Counted from the stretch's first letter, positions 22,087 through 34,462 are shown. The stretch: DNA of 64,000 nucleotides from Pycnopodia helianthoides (GCA_032158295.1 CM063257.1:18010332-18074331), one strand, 5' to 3'. Numbers and translations: made by a program. The notes: a model not told the origin generated them from the letters alone.

Positions 22087-23318
22087 ACATGAACAAAACA
22101 AGTTATAAAAAAAAACATTTAACAAATTTACAAAACAAGAACAAATGGGAAAACTCAAACAAAATAAAAGCGTCACAGATGATACAAATACTATCCAAAA
22201 TCACAAGTAGATGAACTAAAAGAAGCTTAAATGGATGCTGCCTTTTATTAACCTGCAGAGGGCGCTGTTTGTGATTATTGTTTGTGAAAAACGTATTTGA
22301 AAATTATTTATAGATAAAATTGTTAAAGCTCCACTAATCTGTAACTCAAGTGTAAGAATATTGACTTGGTTGTCAGTTTTTCTTCTCTTCCTGATTTCAC
22401 GCTGTTGTTTCTGTTTTTGTCCTTCATTTCAAACCTTTGAAGATACTAATAAGAAACAAGGGAATTTGCATTCCAAAACCTGAAATGAATTGTAGTAATT
22501 AATAGGTATGGATACTATATTATAGCTGATCTTTACTGTGTGCTATCTGCATCATTATAGTGTACCCATGACGAAGAGCCATTTCCTTGTTTGTTTGTCC
22601 TTTGTTGTGTTTTTTTTTGTCTGGCCGTTTTATAAATTGTAGTCAAAACAACCTCGACATGCTGTAATTTTTCAATTTAATTGTTCTCAGTTTAATTACT
22701 TGTTGTGTTTACAAGAGACTAACAGCGCTAGTCTAATTACCATCAGGTCAAAGGTCGTGTGCATGTAGACCGACGCCATTGTGATTTGTAGTTTAGATAC
22801 GAATAAACCGAAAATTCAACATTACTTAACTTGTATTACTCCTTATTTACATTAATGTTGTTCTCATAGAGTATAGAAATAAATAAAAATCTGAATTTAA
22901 TTTAATATTTATTTCATGCTCACGTGAATAAAAACATAAAAATAATACAGGAAAACGCGTAAAGTAAAAATGACAAGACAGTAAACATGTACATAATTTA
23001 CCAAAAGCAATCCGAAAGCTCTCCGTGTACAGCAAAGTCACTGGGACTGAAGTTCAGGCACCTTACACAAACTTCCACCAAAGCAAACAGGTCAAAAGGT
23101 TGAACAAAATTATGCTGGTGTGGTTTTTTTTCAATAGTTTTCGCTGCACACAATGTGTATGTACCAGGGGCACTACGAAAGCAAGCCAGCGTTAACAAGT
23201 GTATTTGTGACATTTTTTGACACTGTGATATTGACGTGTAGCGCGGTTAAAAGCTGCTGAGTAGTACAAGTGGTGCTGGTTCATTCCATATATGAGGCAT
23301 TATACAAGTTACATCAAG
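22087..23318. other. Gene-free stretch upstream of first NAT gene
   Basis: AT-rich sequence with no supported exon. The promoter of the NAT gene presumably lies at its right end, but no clear TATA box or other motif can be assigned. Confidence 0.4.
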
Positions 23319-24215
23319 ATGGCAGAGCTAACTACAACCGAGGCACTTCAATTCATGGAGACCGTACTTCACATAGAGTCCCCAGTCGAGAGACTCCAGG
23401 AAGACAGAGTTGCTTTCCTTGGTGAGTTGATACGCGCTTTCCTACACACAATGCCATTCCAGAGTCTGACTCTTGTTGCAACACCAGAGAAACAGAAACA
23501 CGTTCCGACCTTTGAGGAGATCAAAGCTAACATGTTCGCCCGTCGTGGGGGACTCTGTTTCGAGATGAACTACTTCATGAAGGTTCTACTTGTAGTACTT
23601 GGTTATGAAGCACACAGCATCGCTGGTGACATCAACTATCCTGGAAACCACGTTTGTACCATCGTGAAAAACCTCACCATGGATACAACAACTCATCTTG
23701 TAGATGTCGGATTAGGAATTCCAATATTGTTCCCTATACCTCTTGATTTTGAGCAAGAATCAGCCATTTATAATTCTAGCTTTCTGACATATAAATTTGT
23801 CAGGTCAGATAAAGGGACTATTTTGTTGATGTTGAGCCCAGATGAGTTCACTAAATGTACAGCAGACCAGTTCGTAGGTGGATGGATACCGTTCCAGGAG
23901 TTTACAACCAAGCCCGTAGGATTTGAACGTCTCTCTAAAAATGTTAACATAGTGTACACTGGGCCGAAGACTCAACCACGAGAGTGCTTCCCGTTCTCTA
24001 GCAGCCCAAGAGCCATGGACTTTAGACATGGCAGATTGGTGGCAATCAATGACACATCACTTTTAATTGAAGATGCAAATGCTACAGTTGAAAAGACCAA
24101 GCTTTTAAGTCGGGAGGAGTGGCTCAAAGCTTATGCTCGATATTTTCCGCACATCTCACGAGATCTCTTGGAGAAAGTCCTCGAAAACATCGAACTTTTT
24201 GGCAGTCAGAACTGA
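23319..24215 (+). CDS. NAT: Arylamine N-acetyltransferase, copy A
   Basis: Single-exon protein of 298 residues from the start MAELTTTEAL; an in-frame ATG nine codons upstream (23292) is possible, but copy B starts at MAEL. It transfers an acetyl group from acetyl-CoA to arylamine or hydrazine substrates in the cytosol. The NAT signature RRGGLCFE puts the catalytic cysteine at residue 80. The other triad members are His111 (in NHVCTIV) and Asp129 (in HLVDVGLG). Length and an intronless coding region are normal for the family. The convergent paralogue at 29047-29937 shares 3'-flank words such as TGACATGATGACAT and GATCACGTGC, so the duplication included flanking DNA. Confidence 0.93.
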   Translation: MAELTTTEALQFMETVLHIESPVERLQEDRVAFLGELIRAFLHTMPFQSLTLVATPEKQKHVPTFEEIKANMFARRGGLCFEMNYFMKVLLVVLGYEAHSIAGDINYPGNHVCTIVKNLTMDTTTHLVDVGLGIPILFPIPLDFEQESAIYNSSFLTYKFVRSDKGTILLMLSPDEFTKCTADQFVGGWIPFQEFTTKPVGFERLSKNVNIVYTGPKTQPRECFPFSSSPRAMDFRHGRLVAINDTSLLIEDANATVEKTKLLSREEWLKAYARYFPHISRDLLEKVLENIELFGSQN

Positions 24216-26161
24216 CATGATGACATAACCGGAATAGACATTGAACATACTTCCCTAATTTGCATAACGATCACGTGCCTTGGTGTCATAAAAATTTGAC
24301 TGCAGTGTTACAACAAATTTAGATTTGTGCCAGATTTAAAACTTATAAGCGACGTCACTTAGCAAGAGGGTCTCATCCCTGCAACCAATAGTGTGGAGTT
24401 ATGTATCCACGGTTTTCCTTTGTAGCATCTAAATTTTGACAATAATTTTTGCGAATATATTTACGTTTAGATTTTTTTAGGGAACATGGACTTCGTGATA
24501 ATTTAATGAAGCCATAACTTCAACGGTTAGTTACATATTAATGCAAAAACCGAGATTTGGGATCATTCGTTTGATATGTTGCCTCATTAACACCACTTGT
24601 ATAGTTTCTGTCTGGTGATTGGCAATGAGCAAGTCACATGATAATTTTGATTTCAAAAATTGCGTAAAGAGAACAAAAAACCGCAGGTGAAAAAGACTAG
24701 CACACGATAGCAACAAGCTAACTATTACATGTATGGACACACGGAACCAATAAGTCAAGTTATTGCAGCAGTACAATACAAAACCTTGAATTCAGCTGAG
24801 CTGTTACACTTACACCCACAGTCACATGACGTTAATGCTACAAACAACAATTACTATGATAATGTTGACAACTTACAGTGCATTTCTTTCGTTCACGATG
24901 TAACCAAAACATCCACCAATATTTACCGATTTTAAAATGCAAAAAGTATTTTATATCATTGACTGCATAATATTTGTGGATGAAATGGTAAAACTCGATG
25001 TTTCAAGGTGATCCCTGTAGCGTTCTGCAATCCCCAGATCCCTAGTAAAAAGAAAAGTTCCAGTGATCGACTGCAGTCAATGCAGAATCTATTATGTTCT
25101 GTTGAAGCGATTATTTAATTGGAAGTCTTTTTTTCTGGCGCGTTGGCCCGTTAAAGGTTTAAAGGTCATACTGTGGTAATAATCCCGAAAGGAAATCGTG
25201 TAGGCCTAGGTTTTTATCCGAAAACTGTGTTATAAAGATGTTAACGATAGTAAGAGTCATACGAAGTTATTTCGTGAATAAATTCAATGAGAGTATTAAA
25301 TCAAACCAATCTCCAAAGATCGCTGTAGGCAACTTTTTGAAAAATTCCGTGGTGTCCGTTTGAACGCTGCCCTCAATACGGCCATAGATGCGGCTGGTAC
25401 CCGCGGGGAACGAGCATAGCGATTTTCATCTCGCTAAACGTGGATGGATTTGACGTTCCTGATGAACATACTGTGAAACTTTTGTTGTTTTCTGAACGAG
25501 TAGACGCTGCATTCAACTGAAACTTTCACCGATTGGCTTTTATTGTATCTTTATTAAACATTTTGTATATAATTCAGCATTACGTTGACAAAAACCAAAC
25601 GATGACCTTACCTTTAAAGTTTGCAACTTTGTCCCCAAACACGAATATTCATAGGAACCAATTAATGGTTCCCGCAAGATTTGCATTAACTAGTGTAGCA
25701 TTTCATGTGATTTTACACAAACATATTAGTATATAAGTAAAAGCAACTAGAATGATTACTGAAAAACGTGCATGCTATGAACCTAACTGTCTGCATTATT
25801 ATTATTACTTTATGATATTAACACTGAAGTTGGAAGAGTAGAAAGCTCAATAGCATGGAATTATACTCAAACAAAATAAATAAAAAACAGATAAATAATA
25901 GGTCAAAGTGGATACACGAACAAGAGAACATGTTACATGGGAAGTCTGGAGGCAAAAACAAGAAGAAAATGCTGCCAGTTTAATGGTAAATCACACGAGG
26001 AGCGAGTAAATAACAAATCTTAAAGCTCAATGTTAATGATGTATATAGGTTTAAGTCATATATCAACATAATAGTTGTTCCTAACTTTTCTTTGAAATTT
26101 TTTTTTGCGAAAAAAAAGTTTCGACTCATCAGGCTTACCCAAAAACGTGTAAAAATATGAA

Positions 26162-26275
26162 TTTTCCGGATGTTGAGTCAGTTTGAACCATTTCTGGGTC
26201 ATCTTGATACAAATTCCGGGTCACTTTGGGTCAGTCTCCCTAGAACCGACATCTGGGTCAATTCTGACTGTACTT
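26162..26275 (+). repeat. GGGTCA-family repeat
   Basis: TGAGTCAGTTTGAACCATTTC, TTCCGGGTCACTTTGGGTCA and ATCTGGGTCAATTCTGAC blocks. Confidence 0.65.
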
Positions 26276-26994
26276 TTACCTCCCACCACATAGTGAAGAT
26301 TACCAGTGATTTACCAAAGTATGCTCTCCGTCACTCCGAACAGAAAAAGTCAAAAAGGGTCGTTCACACATACAAACTTATGTAAATAATAGTATAAATA
26401 TTGTATGCAAACTATAAAATTACTTCAGGACCTTGAACACTGAGGGCGCACTTGATCTCCCTATATTTTATTTAAGTTTTTGTGATGTACCGGATCACGG
26501 GGGTCAGTTGATATCAACTGTTCTCCTTGGGGTCCTTGGAACACCATTTACAAAGACAAATAAACAGATTTTACCAATAAAATAAACAAACATGGTAATA
26601 TACTGTTGACATTCGATTTGGACGGGAAAAGGCCTTATATCTGAACTAACATTTCTATTTGTTGACATTGGTTGTTTTTTTGTGTACATTTGTTAATATC
26701 ACATAATTGTTCTTAAAAGAGTGAATTTATTTCTTTTCTCTAGTTTCCATACGCACAATCTGCGCTTCTAGGATCGATAATTTACAGTATACTTAACACA
26801 ACATATTGAAATAATGTCAACATTAACACTGCAGCAATAAATATTACAAAGTTTTTATTTAATCGTTTTTTTTCATCTATATATCTTTAATTACAGCATT
26901 TTCTTTTGTATTCATCTCAAAGCTGCCCCATTACATTTAGTTAAATAAATGTTTTGTTTTTTCTATCTATTTTTCATTTTGTTTCTATATTAAG

Positions 26995-27125
26995 CATAAT
27001 TATTATGACCAATAAATGGGCCAAACTGACGCAGACCCCTAGCTAAAATTCCCTTTTTCCGGGTAAGCCTGGGTCAGGCCCCCGTGACACGGAATCCGAA
27101 TCGATTTTGATCAGGAGTGTTTAGT
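26995..27125 (+). repeat. GGGTCA-family repeat
   Basis: AATGGGCCAAACTGACGCAG, CCTGGGTCAGGCCC and a degraded GGAATCCGAATCGATTTTGA block ending GTGTTTAGTG. Confidence 0.6.
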
Positions 27126-27212
27126 GAAGTCGTCTAGATTTTGTGTAAATATCAAAAAGAAATCAGCAGACGTTTCACGCACACTGTCCTTTTTAGAAAC
27201 CATGAACCGTGG

Positions 27213-27312
27213 CGTGTCGTGGCCGAGTGGAGGGATTGGTAGTGCATGCATAAAAGAACCTTGATTACAACACATAGTTAAAGAGTAGGGTCAAATCCCA
27301 ACGTTTCCAACC
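27213..27312 (+). repeat. tRNA-like repeat fragment
   Basis: GTGTCGTGGCCGAGTGG resembles an A box, and GGGTCAAATCCCAACG downstream resembles a B box. Arms do not pair convincingly; probably SINE-derived. Confidence 0.4.
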
Positions 27313-27662
27313 TCGTCCCCATGGTTTACTTTATTTCCAACCATGTTTACAATAGTAAACCCGGGAGGGAAACTCCTTACTTGGACCCTGATTGGACAGC
27401 GACATTACAATATTAGCATATGTTCCATATCCATAGTGTCTAGAAGAATTACACCGTGCAGTTATTAAATATTGTACAGGACCACGAGACTATGACAAAG
27501 ATGTAAATTTCGAAAAGCAGCCAGACTATTCTAATTTGCATACGTATCCAAAAATTTTGGATATGCAAATGATCCAATACCAGGGTGAGAGAGCGGTCAA
27601 TCTCGTACTGCTCGACACACCCTGGGGACGAGGTTGCAACGTTTCTGGTTCACAGAGCTACA

Positions 27663-27856
27663 CTCTAAACACTTCCGGTTCAAATAGACCCGGATTACGA
27701 ATCACAATGGGCTTGATTCATTTCTGGGTCAGTATGGCAAGGAATCTTCTTTGAAATGACCTGAAACAGTGTCAAACTGACACAACATACGAGTCTCATT
27801 CCCTGAATCGAATCAGACCCGGAATCGGGGTCGATTCAGACCTGAGAGTTTTTGAG
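27663..27856 (+). repeat. GGGTCA-family repeat
   Basis: Blocks ACACTTCCGGTTCAAATAGA, CATTTCTGGGTCAGTATGGC, TCGGGGTCGATTCAGACCTG and GAGTTTTTGAG follow the same order as the copy at 19373-19597. Confidence 0.65.
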
Positions 27857-29046
27857 TCAAAAAAAAAATTAAAATAAGTTAAGGTTTTGTATACATACAT
27901 TGTAATGCACCAACAGAAATAGCTAGACACTTCGCTTGGATGTTGTTAGGGCGACATCGATGCGGTCAAATATTTGTTTTGTTTTTGCTAACTTACACTA
28001 CTTGAAATCAAAATAACGCACGTGACATGCTCATGTATGCAATAATAATTAGACAAAAACTATACAGGAGGTGCTATAATGCCGAGTACCTCGAAATGGA
28101 AACGATGTACCTCATTCTCGGTATTTGATGAATGCAACTAACAGTTGAAGTTATTACTTTAAGGCTTCATATACATATGAAGAACTTCGGCCCCGTTTCG
28201 TGCAGATAATCCCTCACACTGTGTGAGCTGACTGTAGTAAGGCTTGAGTGCACAGCCAGAAATGGGATCATTCATTTACATTATAGGGGACAAAAGTACA
28301 CTTCGTACGAAGTGGCAGGAAGCAAGAGTTGTTTAAAACAAAAACCTTGCAGTAATTGGGAGTAATGAATCAATTTCATTGAAATCAATTAAGTCGCATA
28401 AAATGTAGAGTAGATTACAAACATTATAAACAAATATTGAGCATAGTTTATATGATGACAAGAAAATTCATGTTGCACACAAACTTGATTAGTCAAGATA
28501 TTTCTGTACATCATTTAACGAAAAAAAAAGACATGAGACCCTTTTACTGATGTGGTGAGTGATAAAGTTATGTAGTCTTATTTTTTTTGCAATTTTTTTA
28601 ACGAAGTATTAGCATTTTTTGCATGCCCACCAGATATTCTGCAAAAAACACCCATATGAACTAAATGCAGTGATCCAGCCACGTCGAGTGATGTTCGAGT
28701 CGAAGAAAAACACAAAATTACACGATTCAAATAGACTTTCGGACATTAAAACCGCTACATTGTTGAATCAAAATGCTTTTTAGATATATAATTGTTGTTG
28801 AGGCATAAAGAATGATGAATTAAAACAACAAAAAACTCTTGCTATTATGTATTGTCCCCAGAAATGCGGTAAAATTAGCATAAAATACAATCTGGTTGTA
28901 AGCAAAGTTTTAAAACAGGCGAACAACGAAAATGTTTTAACATTATAACACTGCATTCATATTTTTGGTAAAACAAGCACGTGATCAGCAAATTAGAGAC
29001 TGTTTAATTGACAGTCTGGTCCAGTTGACTCATGTCATCATGTCAA

Positions 29047-29937
29047 CTATTTACTACCGAACAGTTCGATGTTCTTGAGCACTTTCTCCAGGAGATCTCG
29101 CGAGATGTGCGGGAAATATTGAACATAAGCTTTGAGCCACTCCTCTCGGTTCGACAGCTTGGTCTTTTCAACCTTACCATTTGTATCTTCAAGTAACAGC
29201 GAGGTGTCCTTAATTGCCACCAATCTGTCATGTCTAAAGTCCATGGCTCTTGGGCTGGTCGAAAACGAGAACGATCCTGGTGATGGCTTCGTGCCAGTGT
29301 AGATCGTGGCCATATTTTTAGACAGGCGTTCAAGTCCTACCGGCTCGGTTGTAAACTCCTGGAACGGTAGCCATTCACCTACGAGCTGGTCTGCTGTACA
29401 TTTAGTGAACTCATGCGGATTGGACATCAACAAAATAGTCCCTTTATCTGACCTGACAAATTTATATGTCAGAAAACTAGATTTATAAACGGGTGATTCT
29501 TGCTCGAAATCAAGCGGTATAGGGAACAAGATTGGATGTCCCATACCGACCTCTACAAGATGAATTTTTGTTTTTGAGGTGAGGTTTTTCACGATGGTAC
29601 CAACGTGGTCTGCAGGGTTCATGATGTCACCAACTATGCTGTGTGCTTCATAACCAAGTACTACAAGTAGAACCTTCATGAAGTAGTTCATCTCGAAACA
29701 GAGTCCCCCACGACGGGCGAACATGTTAGCTTTGATCTCCTCAAAGGTCGGAACGTGTTTCTGTTTCTCTGGTGTTGCAACAAGAGTCAGACTCTGGAAT
29801 GGCATTGTGTGTAGGAAAGCGCGTATCAACTCACCAAGGAAAGCAACTCTGTCTTCCTGGAGTCTCTCGACTGGGGACTTTATGTGAAGTACGGTCTCCA
29901 TGAATTGAAGTGCCTCGGTTGTAGTTAACTCTGCCAT
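29047..29937 (-). CDS. NAT: Arylamine N-acetyltransferase, copy B (Asp129 replaced by Glu)
   Basis: Single-exon protein of 296 residues starting MAELTTTEAL after a CAAG context. It keeps RRGGLCFE (Cys80) and DHVGTIV (His111). The third triad position reads HLVEVGMG, so the usual Asp129 is Glu. By eye, residues 1-100 differ from copy A only at position 20 (Glu/Lys), while residues 101 onward are about 75% identical. It is therefore a duplicate with a recently homogenised 5' part. The gene is otherwise intact and may be active, altered or inactive; an Asp-to-Glu change keeps the charge but moves the carboxylate. Convergent with copy A. Confidence 0.92.
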   Translation of the reverse strand: MAELTTTEALQFMETVLHIKSPVERLQEDRVAFLGELIRAFLHTMPFQSLTLVATPEKQKHVPTFEEIKANMFARRGGLCFEMNYFMKVLLVVLGYEAHSIVGDIMNPADHVGTIVKNLTSKTKIHLVEVGMGHPILFPIPLDFEQESPVYKSSFLTYKFVRSDKGTILLMSNPHEFTKCTADQLVGEWLPFQEFTTEPVGLERLSKNMATIYTGTKPSPGSFSFSTSPRAMDFRHDRLVAIKDTSLLLEDTNGKVEKTKLSNREEWLKAYVQYFPHISRDLLEKVLKNIELFGSK

Positions 29938-31030
29938 CTTGAATTAGCTTGTACAGTATAATGCCTATATGTATTATGGTATGAACAAGTAACTAATGTA
30001 ACGTGAATCTGCAGTTGCTACACGGTCCGACTTGTCTGGTGTACTGGTTCAATTTTACAACCCGCGTTGGGGTCATGAAGGCGTATATCTTGTGCAATGC
30101 ATGCATGTACACTACCGTGGCAGTATTGTGTATTTAGTGATCAACACTGCCATTAAGACCTTGACCTTTTGTCTATTGTAGTTGATTTCCAGTGCCTTTT
30201 TTACACAGAGCGCAATTGCTGTTATAGGCCTAGACCGGGGGGCGGAAGGGGTAGCGCCACCAGCGCGCCACCTACGTTGAAAATAATCTCATTCGACCCT
30301 CGCGACGTGGACTGATAGAAGCTCCCCATTGATAGTACAAACGAACGTGTGTATGCACAGTATTCACTATTTGAATTACAGTTGCTGTCCACTGCGTGCC
30401 GTTGAGACTGCTTGGACGAGTCCATTTGTTTTAGAGGGTGTTGTTTTATCAAACGTTGTAAATTCACAAAATCTTTACACCAGAAAACATTTTGGAAATT
30501 TTTTTTTCGTTGCCAACTGCTTCAGTATTTTATCAGTTGAATAAAAAACATATATTTTATCGTAAACGACATGTATAACATATCTGTTTAAGATGTGTAT
30601 GTTGCCTCAGAATTAAAATTACCTGCGGAAAATGTTCCCGTCCGTCAACAGAGATCGTTTGAACGCAAACTATTGCATCGGCAGAAACCATTCTCTCGAA
30701 AAAAAAAAATTTAAATTGTCAAATATCTAGAGGATGTACTGTATAATTTTCTTTAAACTTTCAGGAATGAAAGATCTATTCCCATATATAATGGAAAAAA
30801 ATCAGAGGATGAACGATAATTTTTTTCACATTTTGTCGATATTTGTAGCCATTTTAGGGGAGTCATTTTGTAACGAAATTCCAACCTGGACCCATTCATA
30901 CACGTTAGCCGCTGCAATAAACCAACGGAAATTTTTTTGTAATATTTTTACGCATTTTATTTAAAACTAAGCACCTCAACAATTGAAAATACTCTTACGA
31001 TATACACTGCTATGTTTTCAGTGCTGTTTA

Positions 31031-31380
31031 AAGGCCCTGTACACTATTGGTAAGATCGAAAAACACAATGTTCACAGATTCACACATAACTTACATGATT
31101 TAAAGTAAGTAATGGTAGAAAGGGTTCCTTAAAATATTTCTGCCTAAAATGCTATCGTTTCTGAGAAACGAGTAAAACAATAGTAATTATCGCGCGCGAT
31201 AATTTGAAAAAACAGAAAACACATAAGATCTCTTTTCACTATTTTCTCGTGACCTCGATGTCCAATTGAGCTCAAACTTTCACAGGTTTGTTTGTTCATG
31301 CATATGTTGAATCACACAAAATGTGGACACTGATTTTGAGCTGTTACCAAAAGTGTACATAACCTTTAAGAGATAATTTT
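31031..31380 (+). mobile_element. MITE copy, 35825-36185 family
   Basis: Begins AAAGGCCCTGTACACTATTGG and carries TTGAGCTCAAACTTTCACAGG, with a matching inverted end near CCAAAAGTGTACATAACCTTTAA. Confidence 0.7.
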
Positions 31381-32019
31381 CACGGTATACATGGATTTCT
31401 TTTTGTTTTTTAATGGTCATCACCTCTTTTTAAAATGGAGTGTACCCAATCTGCGATCGCAAATGATTGCGCAACACCCCTTCCGCCCCCCCCCTGGCCC
31501 AGACGTTTTAACCTTCGTTCGATTCGCGCGCACAAGTACTACCAGAGACACAGATGCCTTGATGCAAGGCATGCTAGCAGTAACATCTGCAGCCTGCACG
31601 CTTGCGGCTGTCTTTATGCAGGCACGTGGCACGCTGCGGGTTTGTTAATTTGTTTTTGTTCCAACGAAGATTTTGTTGCCTCCCCCTGTTCCCCCACTGA
31701 AAAAGTCCTGGCTACGCCGCTGGACAGGCAGGAGTGGAGAAGGAAAATTCGTAGACGTTCTAAGATTGAGATTACTAAACAGTAGTCGTCAACGGAGGGC
31801 GCTATTACGTGTTGCTTACAGAGCTGTTGCAAACTGACAGATAGCACCATCAGTAAACTGTTTCTTTTTGCAAACAAAGACAATAATAGGTGACTATCAT
31901 AAGGCAAAATAGAAAATAAAAACATGTTTAGCGTCCTGTCTTTTTGAAAAAAGGAAGGAGGCGGGCCTTTTTGCTCTTCTTTTTCTTTTGTAATGGCCGC
32001 CAGACACATTTTTCAAGAC

Positions 32020-32160
32020 AACCGGCCGGGCTATTTTCCAAAAGGGCTGCACAAAACAAGCATTCTCCTGAGGACGAACAGAGCATACTGATCGAAACGT
32101 TGAGTCGTTAACCACCGGTTCTTTTCAGAACCAACACTGCTCAAAAGAGATTTAACATGG
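32020..32160 (+). repeat. Fragment of the 34816-35033 foldback family
   Basis: GACGAACAGAGCATACTGATCG, GAAACGTTGAGTCG, CCGGTTCTTTTCAGAACCAAC and AAAAGAGATTTAACATGG follow the order of the right half of that element. Confidence 0.55.
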
Positions 32161-32269
32161 TGTCACCGTACCACAAACCTCTCCTAATAGTTACAAAACA
32201 AGCTGTCTCAACCCTCGTATGTTAACATTCATACATTTTGGTTAAGAGAAACAAGTATAGTTATGTTCC

Positions 32270-32370
32270 TTGCTCGGGTACACAAGTGTTATGGCTGGGA
32301 ATTGAACTCACACTTTGATAATTCAGCTAGATTCCATGCATGAGACCGCTCGGCTGCAAGTACTTTTTAC
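32270..32370 (-). repeat. tRNA-like repeat fragment
   Basis: On the minus strand the GCAGCCGAGCGGTCTCATG block resembles an A box, and GTGAGTTCAATTCCCAGCC a B box. Related to the piece at 7951-8040. Confidence 0.45.
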
Positions 32371-33299
32371 TGAGCGGGATGGAGTTGACTACTTTTCCAA
32401 AACACATGGCCAACAAAACGCCCGTGAACACAGCGCATGTGGTTAATGGCATAGAAGTTGTTCCCTTTATGGAGCCCCTTGGAATGTTGAGAGGTGTCCT
32501 TTAGCTATTGTTTGTATTACCTTGGAGTTTCGTATTACCATGGAGTAGAACATTACCATGTGGTTAAATCGCAAACCAAATAAAATATTCCATAAGCCTT
32601 TAGAAGTGCGCTGTTTAGTCTAGGTGTGTACAATCCAACCCAAACTATAATAGCTAGTAATGTGTCTACCATAATATCTCAAAATGGCTTATTCCATTCA
32701 AGAAGACAATTATTCCTTATCTCTCTTTAAGAAAGTAAATCGACAATTAACGTTATATTAGTATTCTTCACATATTACATTGACTTCAACGTGCGGCGTG
32801 GGGTCCAGGGCCCGCTTTAGGGCCCAGGATTTGTTTTTTTTATATATATTTGGGTGCTCTCTGGTGCAATCTAGGACACTTCAGAGGCGTTTAATCATTA
32901 CTTTACCCAGGTTTATAAAACTATGCTTTATTTGCCTTTTATCTATATATTTGTTTTGCTTTAAAAACGGATTAGTCGGCTAACATAATGGGGGGGGGGC
33001 ACACACAATGCTTGCCATTTATGTAGAAACAGCAGAAGTCATGGTTAATCGCCCTCAGCCATCACATTATAGTGCCCTATATGAGATACGTCGAGTATCT
33101 CATATGGGGGGGGGGGCGACATTTGATATAATGTCCCTCGTTGGGGGGGGGGGACGACGTTTCCCCCAGGCTGTGTCCCCCAGGCTGTGTCCCCCAAGGA
33201 TTGACGCCCATGCAAAGAGTATAACCGCTAATTAGATGGCCAAGGGACAGCCGATATTGCTGTAGTGTGAAGCAGACACTACGTCGAGGGGCGAGACAG

Positions 33300-33820
33300 T
33301 TATGTGCATTGTAGTAAAACAAGGAGAGTACGCAGCGGCGGCGCTACGGGGGGGGGGGGGCAAACCCCCCCTTCAGTTATTTCTTTTGCCCCCCCCCCCC
33401 CCAGTTTTTCCCCGATGGCGAAAATTGAGTTTAATCCCAAACCATTGCACCCAATTTGTTACAATGTTGTTTGCGCTGTAAATAATAAACTCAATTTAAT
33501 CCATCATAATTAGCTGGCACCATCAAAAAAGACCAATACACTTTCCATCCCCGGCAATGTTAATAAAATGTGGGTTTATTTATCTGTACAACCTTGGAAA
33601 CTTGCTATATAAATAGAAATGTATTGTCTGCCCAAAACTGCAGGCAGCCATTGTACACGCAGTTCGCACAACACGTCACATTCACACAGTGCAAAATCTT
33701 ATTTATGGAGTGAATTGTAGGCTTATACAGTACATTATGGGTTTTTGTTTGCCCCCTAAATTTAAGTTTGCCCCCCCCCCCCCCATTAACAAGTCTGGTG
33801 CCGCCGCTGAGAGTACGGAA
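33300..33820. mobile_element. Homopolymer-armed inverted element
   Basis: Left end GCAGCGGCGGCGCTACGGGG followed by a G run is mirrored on the right by a C run and then GGTGCCGCCGCTGAGAGTAC. Internal poly-C tracts with TTTGCCCCC words recur. Looks like a small inverted-repeat element whose arms include long G/C homopolymers. Confidence 0.5.
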
Positions 33821-34207
33821 GGCCACATAGTTGGCCAAGAGCATCAATTGATGCAACAGAACAGAGATATATTAATTACGACATAAAGCTGAATGTGTTG
33901 TTGAACACCGGGATTTGGCAGAGCCGGTGAATCATTTAACAAAGAAGTGAAATCGCGAGTGAATTTAAAAACGGTAAATTTGGATTATAATTTGGAATTG
34001 AATATTGATGAGTTGCAGTAGAATTTCAAATTGGATTCATAAGTGATTTGGAGAGGAATTTGGAATTGAATTCATAAGTGCTCTGCATGGAGTAGAATAT
34101 TGAATTGAATTATTGAACAATTGTATTTAACTATAAAGAAGGAGTCAAAAGTGTTTTATTTTGGTGATTTTGAGTATATAGTACCGGTTGGAATTATAGT
34201 AGGTGCG

Positions 34208-34316
34208 AAATAGTAATTCGCCCGGGCGAAATAGTCATCCGCCTGGGCGAAATAGTAATCCGCCCGGGCGAAATAGTCATCCGCCTGGGCGAAATAGTCA
34301 TCCGCCCGGGCGGAAT
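34208..34316 (+). repeat. 21-bp tandem repeat, ~5 copies
   Basis: Unit CGCCCGGGCGAAATAGTCATC with CCTGGGCG variants; each unit contains a CGCCCGGGCG palindrome. Confidence 0.9.
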
Positions 34317-34380
34317 TGTTTTGTTGTTGTTACCATGTCCTATAAAACTTCCGTAATAAAAAGCCCCCTCCCCCCAAAAA

Positions 34381-34462
34381 AAAAAAAATAATAATAATAA
34401 TAATAATGACAATAATAATAAAATAAATAATAATAAATAATATTGATAATAATAATAACAGT
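34381..34462 (+). repeat. TAA-type microsatellite
   Basis: A-run followed by AATAATAATAAT and degenerate continuations. Confidence 0.85.

Larger units (their letters stand above)
24216..29046. other. Intergenic region between the two NAT genes
   Basis: No supported exon. Holds three GGGTCA-family repeats (26162-26275, 26995-27125, 27663-27856), a tRNA-like piece at 27213-27312 and AT-rich DNA. Both NAT genes must end transcription in it, but no clear AATAAA close to either stop codon was singled out. Confidence 0.5.
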
